A stretch of DNA of 64,000 nt, taken from contig OZ024828.1 of the NCBI GenBank assembly GCA_964016985.1, forward strand, positions 88,466,399 through 88,530,398, given 5' to 3'. The DNA comes from Anodontia alba. Taxonomy: Eukaryota; Mollusca; Bivalvia; Lucinida; Lucinidae. This document shows, one piece after another, positions 45,112 through 55,542 of this stretch (the stretch's first letter is position 1; each line of letters starts with the position of its first letter). The notes under the pieces were generated by a model. That model was not told the DNA's origin. It was given only the letters and a program-made list of their open reading frames with translations, and ran no database searches. Both the position numbers and the translations under genes were made by a program.

Positions 45112-45300
45112 TCACACCTCTGTGCCTTCGGGAACCGACACCCTTAGACTGGTTGCTGAGCCTCTTCCCTTTGGAGCACCAGTCAGTTTAGCAGTAGCTG
45201 ATGCAGTGGGGAAACCTAGGCCTTTAACCAGACTAGCTTGGCTGGACTGGCTCCCAAATGCATTCTCTGTGCTGTTGGCACTACCTGTGCTCCCAGAATG
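45112..45300 (-). CDS. IQSEC: IQSEC terminal coding exon with PDZ-ligand C-terminus and stop
   Basis: 189 nt: 62 codons plus TGA. Acceptor ATTTTTTAG. It starts HSGSTGSANSTENAFGSQSS and ends SLRVSVPEGTEV-stop. It is rich in Ser, Ala and Gly, without the long Pro/His tail of long vertebrate isoforms. The last three residues T-E-V fit the class I PDZ-binding pattern [ST]-x-hydrophobic; long vertebrate IQSEC isoforms also end in a PDZ ligand, so the function is probably kept while the sequence differs. Frame and phase follow exactly from the upstream 50-nt exon. A possible polyadenylation signal (AATAAA on this strand) lies at 44515-44520, about 590 bp past the stop; it is weak evidence. Alternative longer C-termini cannot be excluded. 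Confidence 0.82.
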   Translation of the reverse strand, partial: HSGSTGSANSTENAFGSQSSQASLVKGLGFPTASATAKLTGAPKGRGSATSLRVSVPEGTEV

Positions 45301-45446
45301 CTAAAAAATATCAACAACAAAATATTAAAATTCCAGATATAAATGTTGTTCTTTGTTTGTTTCTTTTGGAAGTAAAATTGAAGTGGAACTTCCACAAACA
45401 ATCACATCACAACACAACCCACCTCTCTATAACAGCTGTTTTTCTG

Positions 45447-45687
45447 GGCCCAGTTATTCAAAGCATCATTAGTTTAACGAGCTCGTTAGCGGTCAAAATA
45501 TTGATTGTTCTAGTAAGTACAATATCTAATTCACAGGTATTTTTGCTGAAAAAATGTGAGCAGCTTTTGCATTTGCAAAAGCTGCTTACATTTTTTCAGC
45601 AAAAATATTAGCATATATGCCATATTTAATGATCAAAGTTTTAACAAAATGTTAACTAACGAATTGTTAGTTTTGAACAACTGGGCC
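45447..45687. mobile_element. GGCCCAG MITE, subfamily B
   Basis: In the last IQSEC intron. Left flank CTG, right flank CAT (imperfect). Hairpin AGCAGCTTTTGCA-TT-TGCAAAAGCTGCT. Confidence 0.85.
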
Positions 45688-45717
45688 CATTTTCAGAAAG
45701 AGCTGTTTTATCATATT

Positions 45718-45816
45718 TTAACCCTTAAAACACCAAGAATAAAAAAAGGACTTTTAAAATCACAAGCAGATGGCAAAGCAGATGACAATTGTTGTGATTG
45801 GCAGTTTAAGGGTTAA
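45718..45816. mobile_element. TTAA-flanked MITE, 99 bp
   Basis: Ends TTAACCCTTAAAACACC and GGCAGTTTAAGGGTTAA; shortest copy of the family at 2815, lacking the central hairpin. Confidence 0.75.
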
Positions 45817-46042
45817 TGTTCTAGAAAAGCCACCTCCCTACAACAGCCAGTTTTATGCCTTCCCATCTGGCTGTTACAGAGAGGTGCAACACTGTTTTTC
45901 TTACTCAACATGTTTTGGGATCTCCTTAGAAACTTCTAGCAGAAATTCTGACCAGATGTTAAAGATGCCGAAAAAAACAACCTTTGATGTGCTAGGTAAA
46001 TCTGACAGTTAACAGTACTTCAATCATTTCTTAAACCTCTGC

Positions 46043-46052
<10 letters not shown>

Positions 46053-46074
<22 letters not shown>

Positions 46075-46075
46075 G
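46053..46075. repeat. A23-type homopolymer
   Basis: Pure A run in the last IQSEC intron; poly-T in the transcript, upstream of the final acceptor by about 750 bp. Confidence 0.8.
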
Positions 46076-46164
46076 AGGCTTTACCTTAATGTTACATCCT
46101 TTTACGTTGAAATGTCAATTTTTTCATCAAATCACAAAGAGCATCAGAGAGCTCAGAACTGTTA

Positions 46165-46340
46165 TATTACGCTTACCACTTCCTGGGCGAATTCAGCAGA
46201 TGAAAAATTGATATTTTTTCTTACTTTACCCAGAAAATAGATTAAGACTGACATTTCATGCAAATTGTCTCTAAAGGAAATGACACAGCCTATTTTCTGG
46301 AGAAAATAAGAAAATATTTCAAAACGTCTTACCCGGCATG
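46165..46340. mobile_element. GCATGCTGGGTAAA-type MITE, decayed
   Basis: Left ACCACTTCCTGGGCGAATTC, centre short, right AAAACGTCTTACCCGGCATG. Confidence 0.55.
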
Positions 46341-46349
46341 ACATAGCGC

Positions 46350-46480
46350 CAGATAAAAGGGGGTATCCACATAATATGTTTCTTATTTCTCCATTGAAAC
46401 AGATGCTATGGGTACTCATTAGAAATGGTGTTTCAAATGAGTACCACAGCATATGTTTTTGAGCAGAAATAAGAAAAATA
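46350..46480. mobile_element. CATTAGAAG hairpin MITE, host of the next insertion
   Basis: Arms GTACTCATTAGAAATGG and GTTTCAAATGAGTACC; the right end AGAAATAAGAAAAATAT runs straight into CTG and the 46485 MITE. Confidence 0.6.
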
Positions 46481-46484
46481 TCTG

Positions 46485-46713
46485 GGCCCAGTTGTTCAAA
46501 GCATTGTTAGCTTAACAAGCTCATTAGTGGTCAAAATGCTAATGGTTCTAGTAAGTAAAATATCTAATTCACAGGTATTTTTGCTGAAAAAATGTGAGTA
46601 GCTTTTGCACTCACATTATTTCAGCAAAAATACTAGCGTATATGCCATATTTAATAATCAAAGTTTTAATGATACGTTAAGTAACGACACCATTAGCTCT
46701 GAACAACTGGGCC
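46485..46713. mobile_element. GGCCCAG MITE, subfamily B, with CTG duplication
   Basis: CTG at 46482-46484 and 46714-46716. One hairpin arm is shortened to GCTTTTGCACTCACATT. About 190 bp from the 50-nt IQSEC exon. Confidence 0.88.
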
Positions 46714-46904
46714 CTGTTTATTTCGGGTTGTAAAAAACACCTTATCTGGAGTTATGCAGCGTTAAAGGTCAGCAACAGCCCCGATCAGATTATATGGATG
46801 CACAGTATGACCGGATTCTCTGCTTTTTGTATGCACTCAGACACCTTTGTTGCTTGATGTGAGGCATAATATATATCTGTTGGATATTTAACTCTGAAAC
46901 TTAC

Positions 46905-46954
46905 CACTCCACTATCAAGCGATCCACCGCTGCTACCTCGACGCATCCCCTGGG
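46905..46954 (-). CDS. IQSEC: IQSEC exon: short Ser/Gly-rich exon with RRGSSGGSLDS motif
   Basis: 50 nt. Acceptor CTTATTTCAG, donor GTAAGT. With the G left over from the previous exon it reads AQGMRRGSSGGSLDSGV and ends on a complete codon. The R-R-x-S-x-G-S-L-D-S string matches the tail motif after the LRDLS segment of vertebrate IQSEC proteins and fits a basophilic kinase site (R-R-x-S), which is an inference. The exon sits 5.9 kb downstream of the previous one and 1.6 kb before the last. Confidence 0.85.
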
Positions 46955-47426
46955 CTGAAATAAGATACAATAAAATTAGAGCAAATCATCTCAAACAGTC
47001 AAATAGCTCTTAAAGCACTGGTCACAGCAGCAACAGATGACATTCTTAACACTTTGCATGCTGGGTAATTTTGCATGCTGTTTTGTTGTCTTTGTGTTTT
47101 TTTTTAAATTAACTTCTAAAAAAAAAACTTTCAGGAATACCATTAGAGTGTCAAACAGTTTGGATCCAGATCAGGCCAGACATTTTGTCTGGCCTGATCT
47201 GGGTCCAAACTGTTTGCAAAGGTTATCAACAGGCGAGAAAAGTCGCCAGTAGCAGGGAAAGAGTTAAACATCATCTTTTGTTTTTTTACTTTTCCAAGAA
47301 ATAAAAAAGACAGAATTTTAGAATTGTGTCAGCTATGATTTTGAAGGGCCTTTCAGGGTTAAGTTTAAAAATCAATAATTAGGAAATGTTTCTGCAGAAA
47401 TTACAGTAAGATATAAATGGCTTTTA

Positions 47427-47624
47427 ACGCTTAGCACTCTTGGTAAAATTTCCAGTAAACTACATTTTGAAGTATTTTTCTTATTTTTCATAGAAAACAG
47501 GTTTTGACATTTCATGCAAATTGTCTTCAATTGAGACAATTTGCATGAAAGATCAAATCCTGTTTTCTGAGAAAAATATCATCTGAGAAAAAAATGAATT
47601 AGCACTGAGAGTGCCAGAAGTTAA
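47427..47624. mobile_element. GCATGCTGGGTAAA-type MITE
   Basis: Centre AAATTGTCTTCAATTGAGAC with long arms; left TAACGCTTAGCACTCTTGG. Confidence 0.65.
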
Positions 47625-47882
47625 ATTTGACAAACTAAATGATGGAATGATATATTGTGGAAATATAGGTTAAATGCCAGCACTTATTTCTGTTTCTGGT
47701 TTCAAAAAAAAAAACATTCCATGTGTTTTTGCATTTAATAAAATATTGTTTAAGTTCATGTGTACTTATATTTATGCTGCATTATGAAAAAAAGTCAATA
47801 CTAAATCTGAGTCATCAATTTTTTTCCTTCTTTAAATATCATAAAGAGAAAAAAGGAGAAGAAATATAGTCAATAGCATAAC

Positions 47883-48053
47883 TCCAGACAGGCACTTTTT
47901 TCAAACCAAAAAGTACTAATATTTTTCTTATTTCTGCACAAAAGCATATGTTAAGGCTTCTTATTAGAAGCGCCTTTGTGAGATGCTTCTAATGAGCACC
48001 CACAACCAATGTTTTCGTGGAAAAATAAGAAAAATATTATGTGGATACCCCAC
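47883..48053. mobile_element. CATTAGAAG hairpin MITE
   Basis: Centre TTATTAGAAGCGCCTTTGTG facing GATGCTTCTAATGAGCACC; right GTGGATACCCCACTTATC. Confidence 0.6.
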
Positions 48054-48285
48054 TTATCAGGAACATGATTAGAGTAGCCATTTTCTGTTCTTATTATCTA
48101 GAAAGAATGTAATCCAGTAGAAATGCAGACCTATATAATTATAGAAATGTAGACCTATATAATTATACAACCAAGATATATATATTGCAGAGAATTATTC
48201 TACAGCTCTACAGCAGAACACCGACTTATATTTTACCACAAGAAGCACAACATAAAAATTACTGATTCAAGGGGGGTGGATAATT

Positions 48286-49090
48286 CTAACAGCCCAGTGA
48301 TGAAATCTGTGTGCAACCAATGACCACAATAAAATTACGGGGCCGAGGCAAAAATGTGTACTTCATAACAAGTGCAATTAGCAGATTTTGAGTATACATG
48401 GCTACTGATCGGTTGGGGCATCTGTTATGCATCTGGATGTATTGTGAACAGAACACATCCAGACCCAACTGGACTACTTGCATGTGCTTGGGAATGTATT
48501 TTTGCCTGGCCCTGGCCAAATGAATAATGACAATGATAAATGACAACAAAATCACTCAAGAATGCAATTTTGGAATGATAAAAATATCTAGCTGCCTGCT
48601 ACAAGAAGAGTTGTAAAGCTGATGCTTCATTTTTTTTTTCTTCTTCTAGTCTGGTTAGAAGAACTGATCTCTATGAACTGAAACCATATTCAAATGATTT
48701 TTTTTTTCTTTTTTTTTCTTCAAAATTGCTTGAGTGAATATATGTGAGGCTTGCTGCAGAAACTTAGTATTTTCAAATAAGTGCACAGCAAAGAACCATG
48801 ATCAGCCCAGTCTTTGCTATTCTACTCTTTTTTAAAAAAATCTTACACAGTGAACAGCAGAGCCTGGTCAGCCTGCACAGATATGTAGCTGGCCAAGGGA
48901 TCTCTAATGTTCCCACAAGGGAAAGTACTGGTTTATTTCACAACAAGCCTCATTGTCATGAGCCAACAGAATGGATCTACAACATCTAAGTACTATTACC
49001 TATGCCTGTGTCCAATCTTAAAATAACTTAAAATGAAGCCACTGTAGAAATACTAACACTTCCATGAGAGTAAACAGTAAAGATTCAGAC
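48286..49090. other. IQSEC intron stretch without recognisable element
   Basis: AT-rich with poly-T tracts at 48630-48720. The 89-codon minus frame at 48286 and the 63-codon plus frame at 48798 have no recognisable domain. Confidence 0.4.
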
Positions 49091-49099
49091 AAGCCTGCA

Positions 49100-49330
49100 T
49101 ACTTAAGTAAAGTGGTCAGGATATTGATTATTTACAAAATAAATCTGAAAAAATAATTACAGAATATCTATTTTTGGAATTATTTTTTCAAATTTATTTT
49201 GTAAATAACCAAGATCCTGACCTATTCAAAAAAAATAATTCCAAAACTGATGTCCTGTACGGAATTATTTTTTCGAATTTATTTTGTAATTAAGCAAGAT
49301 CCTGACCGGTTTACTTAAGTGTGCAGGCTA
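49100..49330. mobile_element. Fold-back element with ACTTAAGTAAA ends
   Basis: GCCTGCATACTTAAGTAAA at the left and TTTACTTAAGTGTGCAGGC at the right are inverted. The right arm word ATTTATTTTGTAA...CAAGATCCTGACC occurs twice in tandem (49194, 49276). Confidence 0.65.
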
Positions 49331-49495
49331 GTCTGAATCTTTTGACTGAATATTCCACATAAATATATGCTGTGGGTGCTCATTAGAGTTCTGCTACGTA
49401 TATATACTGCTGTGAGAACTTATCAGAAATGCCTCGGTGAGGTGCTTCTGATGAGTACCCACAACATATGTTTTCATGAAGAAATACATAGCTCT

Positions 49496-49676
49496 TGTTT
49501 AGGTGCTTTTTCAACAAAAAAAGTATGTATATTTTTCTTATTTCTCGACGAAAACATATGTTGTGGGTACTCGTTAGAAGTGCCTCGCCGAGGTGCTTCT
49601 AATGAGTATCCACAACGTATGTTTTCGTCGAGAAATAAGAAAAATATTTACCTGATACCCACTCTTATCTAGGCCT
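49496..49676. mobile_element. CATTAGAAG hairpin MITE, near-perfect
   Basis: Arms from CGACGAAAACATATGTTGTG to its complement, centre GTGCCTCGCCGAGGTGC; long perfect pairing suggests a young copy. Preceded by a shorter relative at 49350-49490. Confidence 0.75.
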
Positions 49677-49874
49677 ATGGAAATAAAATACTGACTTTTT
49701 TTCATTAAAAATGTCTTATTTAAATGTACCGCTGCTGAGTAGGCAAACATGCCTAGCAAACTACACAATATTGCAAGCTGATCTGGATCTTTACTGCTCG
49801 CATATAAAAAAAGTTTTGGATTTCCTCTCAATGAACCTCAAATATAAATCAACATCAGTACTTTTATCATAGTT

Positions 49875-50085
49875 TAATCTTTAGCATGTTGAATTTAACT
49901 ATATGCAGAATACATCTGCAGAATATTTCCTTATTTTTCCCTGAAAAGTGGAACTACCTTGTCATGCAAATTATCTCCTAATGAGATAATTTGCTTGAAA
50001 AGTCAAGCCCTATTTTCCAGGAGACGTAAGAAAAATAATCACTTGTAAGTCATCTTTTGATTTCACCCACAGCATGCGCAAGGTT
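49875..50085. mobile_element. GCATGCTGGGTAAA-type MITE, diverged
   Basis: Centre TTATCTCCTAATGAGATAA; left TCTTTAGCATGTTGAATTT, right ACCCACAGCATGCGCAAGG. Confidence 0.6.
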
Positions 50086-50113
50086 GAAATTAAAAGCAAT
50101 TGAACTTTTATGT

Positions 50114-50360
50114 TTGTTTGTGTTGAGGTTTTACGGCCCAGTCAACCCAATGGGGTCATGTCGAGCGCGGTCAGTTTACCTAACCACACGTTTACTGGGC
50201 AGGCTTAGTCCTCTAAGCGGTTAACCAGTATTGTGCATATTCTTTCGCCAGAAACTGACAACTGCCCTTCTTGAATCAGCGGAAGGGAGAGAATGACCGT
50301 AGATAATATTTCATGATCAATCTCCATGAAAGGATGTTGCCGACCTCGGCGGGGGTTGAA
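50114..50360 (-). mobile_element. S1 SINE, head-truncated, with 12-bp target duplication
   Basis: GAACTTTTATGT at 50102-50113 and 50361-50372. Very similar to the 37396 copy (TTTACGGCCCAGTCAACCCA, TCGAGCGCGGTCAG), so probably recent. Confidence 0.88.
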
Positions 50361-51298
50361 GAACTTTTATGTAGATTGATTGACTGAATGTATAAATCCT
50401 GTTTGTTCCTTTTAGAGCTGCCCTTCTGAGAGGGAATTCTCTTACCAGGAAAGAGAATCCTTTGAAAAGGGAGGCAAACATTTTCAAAATAGGGTGTTCT
50501 CTTTAATGTGAAACCATTTGCCTAACTGTTGTTGAACTTCAATGTTTGTAATCTATATGTTTTGCATTTTTTACATTTACAACTTTTTGTTTTTATTTTC
50601 TAAGCTTTATTTCTGACAACTAATTAAGGAGGAGTATTTAGTGAGTATTCTGGTACAATTGTATAATTTTTCTTATTTCTCCATAAAAAATAGGCACTTC
50701 TAATTAGTACCCACGTTTTTATGGGGAAATTGAGAAAACTATCCCAGAATCATAATCAGATATTCTTCCTTAACAAGCCCTCTGATTTATATATACTGAA
50801 TTGCACCATTTTCAAGAAACACAAGTCATATCTGAATTGCAACAAATACTTTTTTCTTTCTTTTTTTTTTTGGACAAAAATACAAATTTCCAAGCAAAAG
50901 CAGTGGTTCAGCTTTATCTGGTTGAAGCAATTTGAGTTGCAAAAATTTCTACAAATAAACAATAACATCTGTCATCTTTTCAAATAATACTACAACAATG
51001 GATGATATTGAAAGCTAGGTAGACTCAGCTCTTGAATCAAACTCGAGACTAGATTGTCTCCCTTGAACTGCTCAATATGCAATTTGCTGACATAATGAAA
51101 AACAGTTTAGAAGAAAATTAAGGTTCTATTGCCAGTAAAGAATCATGTAAAACTAAATTTGGCAGTTCTAATAAACATTTATCATGACTCTGCATGAAAC
51201 TTTAACAAAAAAGTCATCACTTCAGTTGTACTGAGCCATTATTTTCTGATTGGGTACATTCTTGGACATTTTGGTTCTTTTGGCAAAGCAAAATACAC

Positions 51299-51514
51299 TT
51301 CAACCTCTTCATAACACGGTTCGTTTTAACACGGTTTTTGATATAACCTGGTTCAAAGATGAATCCCAAAACTGTATAGATTATATTGAAAAATGATCAT
51401 AAATGGTCATTTTTCAATATAATCTATACATTTTTGTTTGGATATAATACGGTTGTTTAACTAACATGGTTTATGCTATGGACCCCAACAATAGTGTTAT
51501 AAAGAGGTTGTGGT
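51299..51514. mobile_element. MITE with CAACCTCTTCATAACAC ends
   Basis: Right end GTGTTATAAAGAGGTTGTGG. Central hairpin TGAAAAATGATCATAAATGG... pairing with its complement at 51410. A relative is at 57005. Confidence 0.7.
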
Positions 51515-51519
51515 GAAAT

Positions 51520-52176
51520 GTTTCACCAAACCTAAAAAGGTTTCCATTAATTCAATGTTTGATAAGAGCAGAATACAGTAAAATAACTAAGAAAGAAATT
51601 TTGATTCAAGAGCTATACCTACATTAAAAATGGATCTGCATATGTAAGCACCTCGTATTGGTGGCTTTATTAACATTTAACCACCAATAAAAATCCATGT
51701 TCCAATCAATAAAACTGTAAAAGCTTTGAGGTATTTAAGAGGACATGATACACTTGGTTGATTTTCTGCCATTTTTCGCAAGGGACACAACTTTTGTGTC
51801 TTGCTGTTTGCTTTTCTGCATATCAGACCTCGCTTCTGAAAAGGGGTCTACCCTATAAGGACAGAATTTGCAATTCTTCCTTTTAGAATAGACCCCTTAT
51901 CAGAAGGAAGGAAAACAATTCTGACCAACTGGCCTCTCCTATAAATGTAACCAGTCCCCTTAATCAATAAAATACAAAAGTTTTGATATATTTAACATTC
52001 CCATGCCCTGAAGCTACTGTTTCAGAGGTACAAAGTTAAAACTATAAAAACAGACAGAGAAACAGAGGTCAAGCGGCATGATAAATTTCAAACATCAGGA
52101 ATACCTATAGATAAAGTAGCTTTTAAGTTTACCATTATAAATTGTGTAATTAAATAAATAAAACAGAAAACTATCC

Positions 52177-52207
<31 letters not shown>

Positions 52208-52480
52208 GTTTATTTCTGAAATTCCTTTTATTACAATTTTGTTTCTAATATTATTCTGGTACAATAAAATTAAGAGCAGTATGAAAATTTCTTTAGTTTT
52301 TTAGCACATATAACATATGACAATCAAGTGTCAAAAGTTAACACAAGATTATATTATTTCAAGGTGTACCAAAATATTTCTAAGCAGGAAAATGTTGATA
52401 TATGAATGAAAATTTTGAAAAAAGAAACAAAACAAATTTCAATATTAAACCCGTAACTGCCTATCATCCAAAAAAATAGG
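51520..52480. other. IQSEC intron stretch with repeat fragment and poly-T
   Basis: 51765-51920 is a copy of the GAAAAGGGGTCTAC repeat; 52180-52207 is a run of 28 T. No gene seen. Confidence 0.5.
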
Positions 52481-52817
52481 ATATAGGCAAACAGTATAGA
52501 CCCAGATCAGATGCCACAGATTGTGGCATCTGATCTGGGCCTACACTATTTGCATTAAACAAATTTTTGTAAAAGAAAAAAAAAATAAATAAATAATAAA
52601 AATAAACTAAACCAGACTCCCCTTAAATGGAAAATGGAACTGTCCAAAGATTGAGGGAAAATAGTCCATAGTGCAGTTATGGGCTAAATTTAACACTTTT
52701 GGGGGTTTGTAATAATTTTCAATGTTTATCTCTACTGATATATTATGCAGATATTGTAAGATTATGCAAACATATGCAGATACAAACTAAAGTTGGTATG
52801 AGCATGCACATGCATAC

Positions 52818-53031
52818 CTCCACACAGATCAGTAAGTGAATTTGAGAGGGGAAACTGCTTCAAGCTGGAGTAATCAGGGGCAGACAACCTATTAGCACAT
52901 GGATCAGATGTCTTTAAGTAGTCATACGTTGATACTCGTGTGTCGTCGTTCGAATAATGTCTGTCTAGAGGGTTATGATTTTGATTGTGTCTCTGTTGTT
53001 CATCTATTCTTAGCTGTTCCATTCCATTGCA
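52818..53031 (-). CDS. IQSEC: IQSEC exon: post-PH linker
   Basis: 214 nt, 71 codons plus one base, phase 0 at its start. Acceptor TAATTTCAG, donor GGTATGC. It encodes CNGMEQLRIDEQQRHNQN, continuing the helix after PH (vertebrate VQEMEK-type), then a polar stretch and a PLSNSLTDLCG end matching the SSSLRDLS-type motif that follows the PH domain in vertebrate IQSEC proteins. The middle is rich in Asp, Asn, Ser and Tyr and looks disordered. The homology is weaker than in the PH exons, but frame and splice phase fit on both sides. Confidence 0.88.
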
Positions 53032-53061
53032 CTGAAATTAAAGAATGATGATTCAGTGTTA

Positions 53062-53222
53062 AATTTACGTTCCTTTTAACATAATTTAAGTCAACAATGG
53101 ACGGGAAATAATGAAAGGCTCTGTGCAATGAAGCACTGTACAGTCATGAGCTGAATTCCCCCTCCAATGTGATTCAAAGCCGAGACCATATAATCCAAGC
53201 TGGGAGCCGGAACCACTTGGCC
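53062..53222 (-). mobile_element. tRNA-derived SINE S3
   Basis: On the minus strand: AGTGGCCAAGTGGTTCCGGC (A box) and CGGCTTTGAATCAC (B-box-like), followed by ATTCAGCTCATGACTGTACA and AGCCTTTCATTATT. It lies immediately upstream (in transcript order) of the 53031 acceptor; only 31 bp separate it from the exon. Confidence 0.65.
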
Positions 53223-53227
53223 ACTTC

Positions 53228-53570
53228 AAATAAAGGATGAAGAATATTCCTCAAAAATAGATATTTTATTATCCAAGAAAGGTTTACTAAATTAAATATA
53301 TGGTATTAATACAATCATAAAATGTGGCACCTGACAGCCTATAAAATTTCATTTTGTCTCTCGTTCTTGAAATGAAATGATTTTTTATCGTATCTCTGAA
53401 TTAATGTTGCCAACATTAATTCAGAGATATGATAAAAAATCATTTCATTTTTGATCCAGTTCAAAAATTTTACAGGCTGTCAGATGCCAGATTTATTTAT
53501 ACCATATACCAATTTATTAAACCTTTCTTGGATAAAAAATGTCTATTTTTGAGGAATATGGAGCCTTTAA
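53228..53570. repeat. Large inverted repeat, ~165-bp arms
   Basis: Left arm from TATTCCTCAAAAATAGA through AAGAAAGGTTTA, GACAGCCTATAAAATTT and AAATGATTTTTTATCGTATC; right arm complementary in the same order back to TCTATTTTTGAGGAATA. Centre ATTAATGTTGCCAACATTAAT at about 53402-53422. Pairing is dense with small gaps. In the IQSEC intron 55796-53032. Confidence 0.8.
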
Positions 53571-54164
53571 TCTTTCATTTTTACCCTATACATATAGACA
53601 CCTTAACTCCTTACCATACTTGTCCTAATATTTGAACAAATTAATTTTATTACCAGTTAAGGTGTCTGAAAATTACTGAATGAGTGGCAAACAGTGTAGA
53701 CCCTGATCAGATGCTGCATTCTGCAGCATCTGATCAGGGTCTTCACTATTTGCTCAAGCCTATCTGTCCAAAAACATGTATTTCTAATCCTATCGTTTGT
53801 GTATATGTCATCTAAGTATGTATGATCATCGTATTTTGGAAATAAAATATGTTTAAACCAAATACATGTACTTAGGGTAAATATGATATCTGATTTTTCT
53901 GAATCAAAACATGAATCATAAAAACGTGTTATCGTGAAAACTTGACAGCTGACAGAATGTTATCAGACAACTGTACTTTAATGAAATAAAACACTTTTGC
54001 ACCTGTGATATCTACCTATTGAATTTTACTGTAAATGTTCTAAAAACTTAAAATAGAAAAATAATAACGAGACCTAAATGTAATATATATTCCTCAAGAA
54101 TGGAGTAATAGGAAGTAACAGTTTGTAAAGGGAGGCAATGAGACTATATAGATTTCCCATAACT

Positions 54165-54370
54165 CCAGATAAGAGGGCTACAGAGCTCCAAATAAAATGA
54201 GTATTGGTACACGTTTTTTATTTTTCCTCTCCATAAAAACATGTTTTTTGGTAATCATTAGAAGCTCCCTACCTAGTTGCTTCTAATGAGTACCAACAAC
54301 ATCCATTTTGGTGGTGAAATAAGAAAACATATCAACATTTTTGTCTGTTAAAACAGTGCCTTATCTTATT
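54165..54370. mobile_element. CATTAGAAG hairpin MITE
   Basis: Left CTCCAGATAAGAGGGC, centre CATTAGAAGCTCCCTACCTA facing GTTGCTTCTAATGAGTACC, right CTTATCTTATTGGGGTATCC. Confidence 0.65.
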
Positions 54371-54607
54371 GGGGTATCCAGATAAATCAATCTTTAGAAT
54401 AAACTGTGGACACCTACCAGAATTGTCTACACAATGAGAATTTGGTAAAAAAAAAAGAAAAAAAAAAAATTCTGGTCTACACAATGAGAATTTGGTAAAA
54501 AAAAAAACAACAACAAAAAAAAAAAAAAAAAAGCATTTTTTTTTTTCAGAACAGCAAAGATCTTGACCTGACTGTGCAAATGGACATGCTTGTCTGACTC
54601 ATCTCTG

Positions 54608-54816
54608 TTAACCCTTGTCATGCTGAATAAAATATGCCGTGCCCACTTCTAACTGCCAGCCGATCAGATTACTTGATCCAGGTTGTTGATACAAATTCAC
54701 AAACTAGATTACAAACAGTGCTGATCCAGATCAGTTGGCTTCTTCAGAAGCCAACTGATCTGGATCTACACTGTTTGCAAATGCAGATCATTCCAGGGTT
54801 AGCAGGACATGGTTAA
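54608..54816. mobile_element. TTAA-flanked MITE (CCCTTGTCATGCTGAA ends)
   Basis: TTAA at both ends; left end TTAACCCTTGTCATGCTG, right AGCAGGACATGGTTAA. Central hairpin GATCAGTTGGCTTC-TTCA-GAAGCCAACTGATC. Confidence 0.75.
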
Positions 54817-55139
54817 AAGGGCAAAAGTTAGTTGACTCATAGTAAGCCTCATATAATATGGCCATCATTTAACGTCATCACCTCGTATCAGTTTTCAACC
54901 TCATATCAACTGTCCTAGGTTAAAACATGGGTCAGTGACTAATAGGACATGAAAACAATGCTTAGAAAAATTTCCCTGATTAGAATTTGGTAAGACAGCT
55001 GCTTTTATCAAGGAAAAGTAAACAATGGCAATTAGTTAAGATAATAATCTATGTAAATAAAGTCCAATCCTATTTAATATTTAATAAACTGATTAATATG
55101 TAGGCTGTGAGACATTCAATTCAAAATTTATTTTGTTTG

Positions 55140-55430
55140 TTTGTTTGATATTGAGTTTTACAGCCAAGTCAACACTGTTAAGGCCATGTTGAGCAAGTCA
55201 TCTGGCCTACTCACACTTTTCCTGAGCAGACTTAGTCCTTTAAGCGGTTAACCAGTACTTATGTACACTCTTTTGTCAATAACTGACAACTGCCCTTCTT
55301 GAATCAGCAGAAGGGAGAGTGACCATAAAAATAATTTCATGATCAATTTCCATGTTATGTGGCTGAGATGGGATAAGAATTTGCAAACCCTGGACCTGCA
55401 CTCAGGCAAGCTACCCACTGCGCTATGGAT
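55140..55430 (-). mobile_element. S1 SINE, diverged
   Basis: Tail TTTTACAGCCAAGTCAACACTG, body TTCTTGAATCAGCAGAAGGG, tRNA-like head decayed (ACCCTGGACCTGCACTC). Ends about 370 bp from the 55797 donor. Confidence 0.7.
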
Positions 55431-55542
55431 TCCCACTATTTACTTTGGTTTTCTCTTAACCATGATTCTCAGATAATCTGAATAAAATTTCTAAATCTAT
55501 TTTCTCAGAAAAAATAAGATATAAATCAATAACCCTTTCAAC

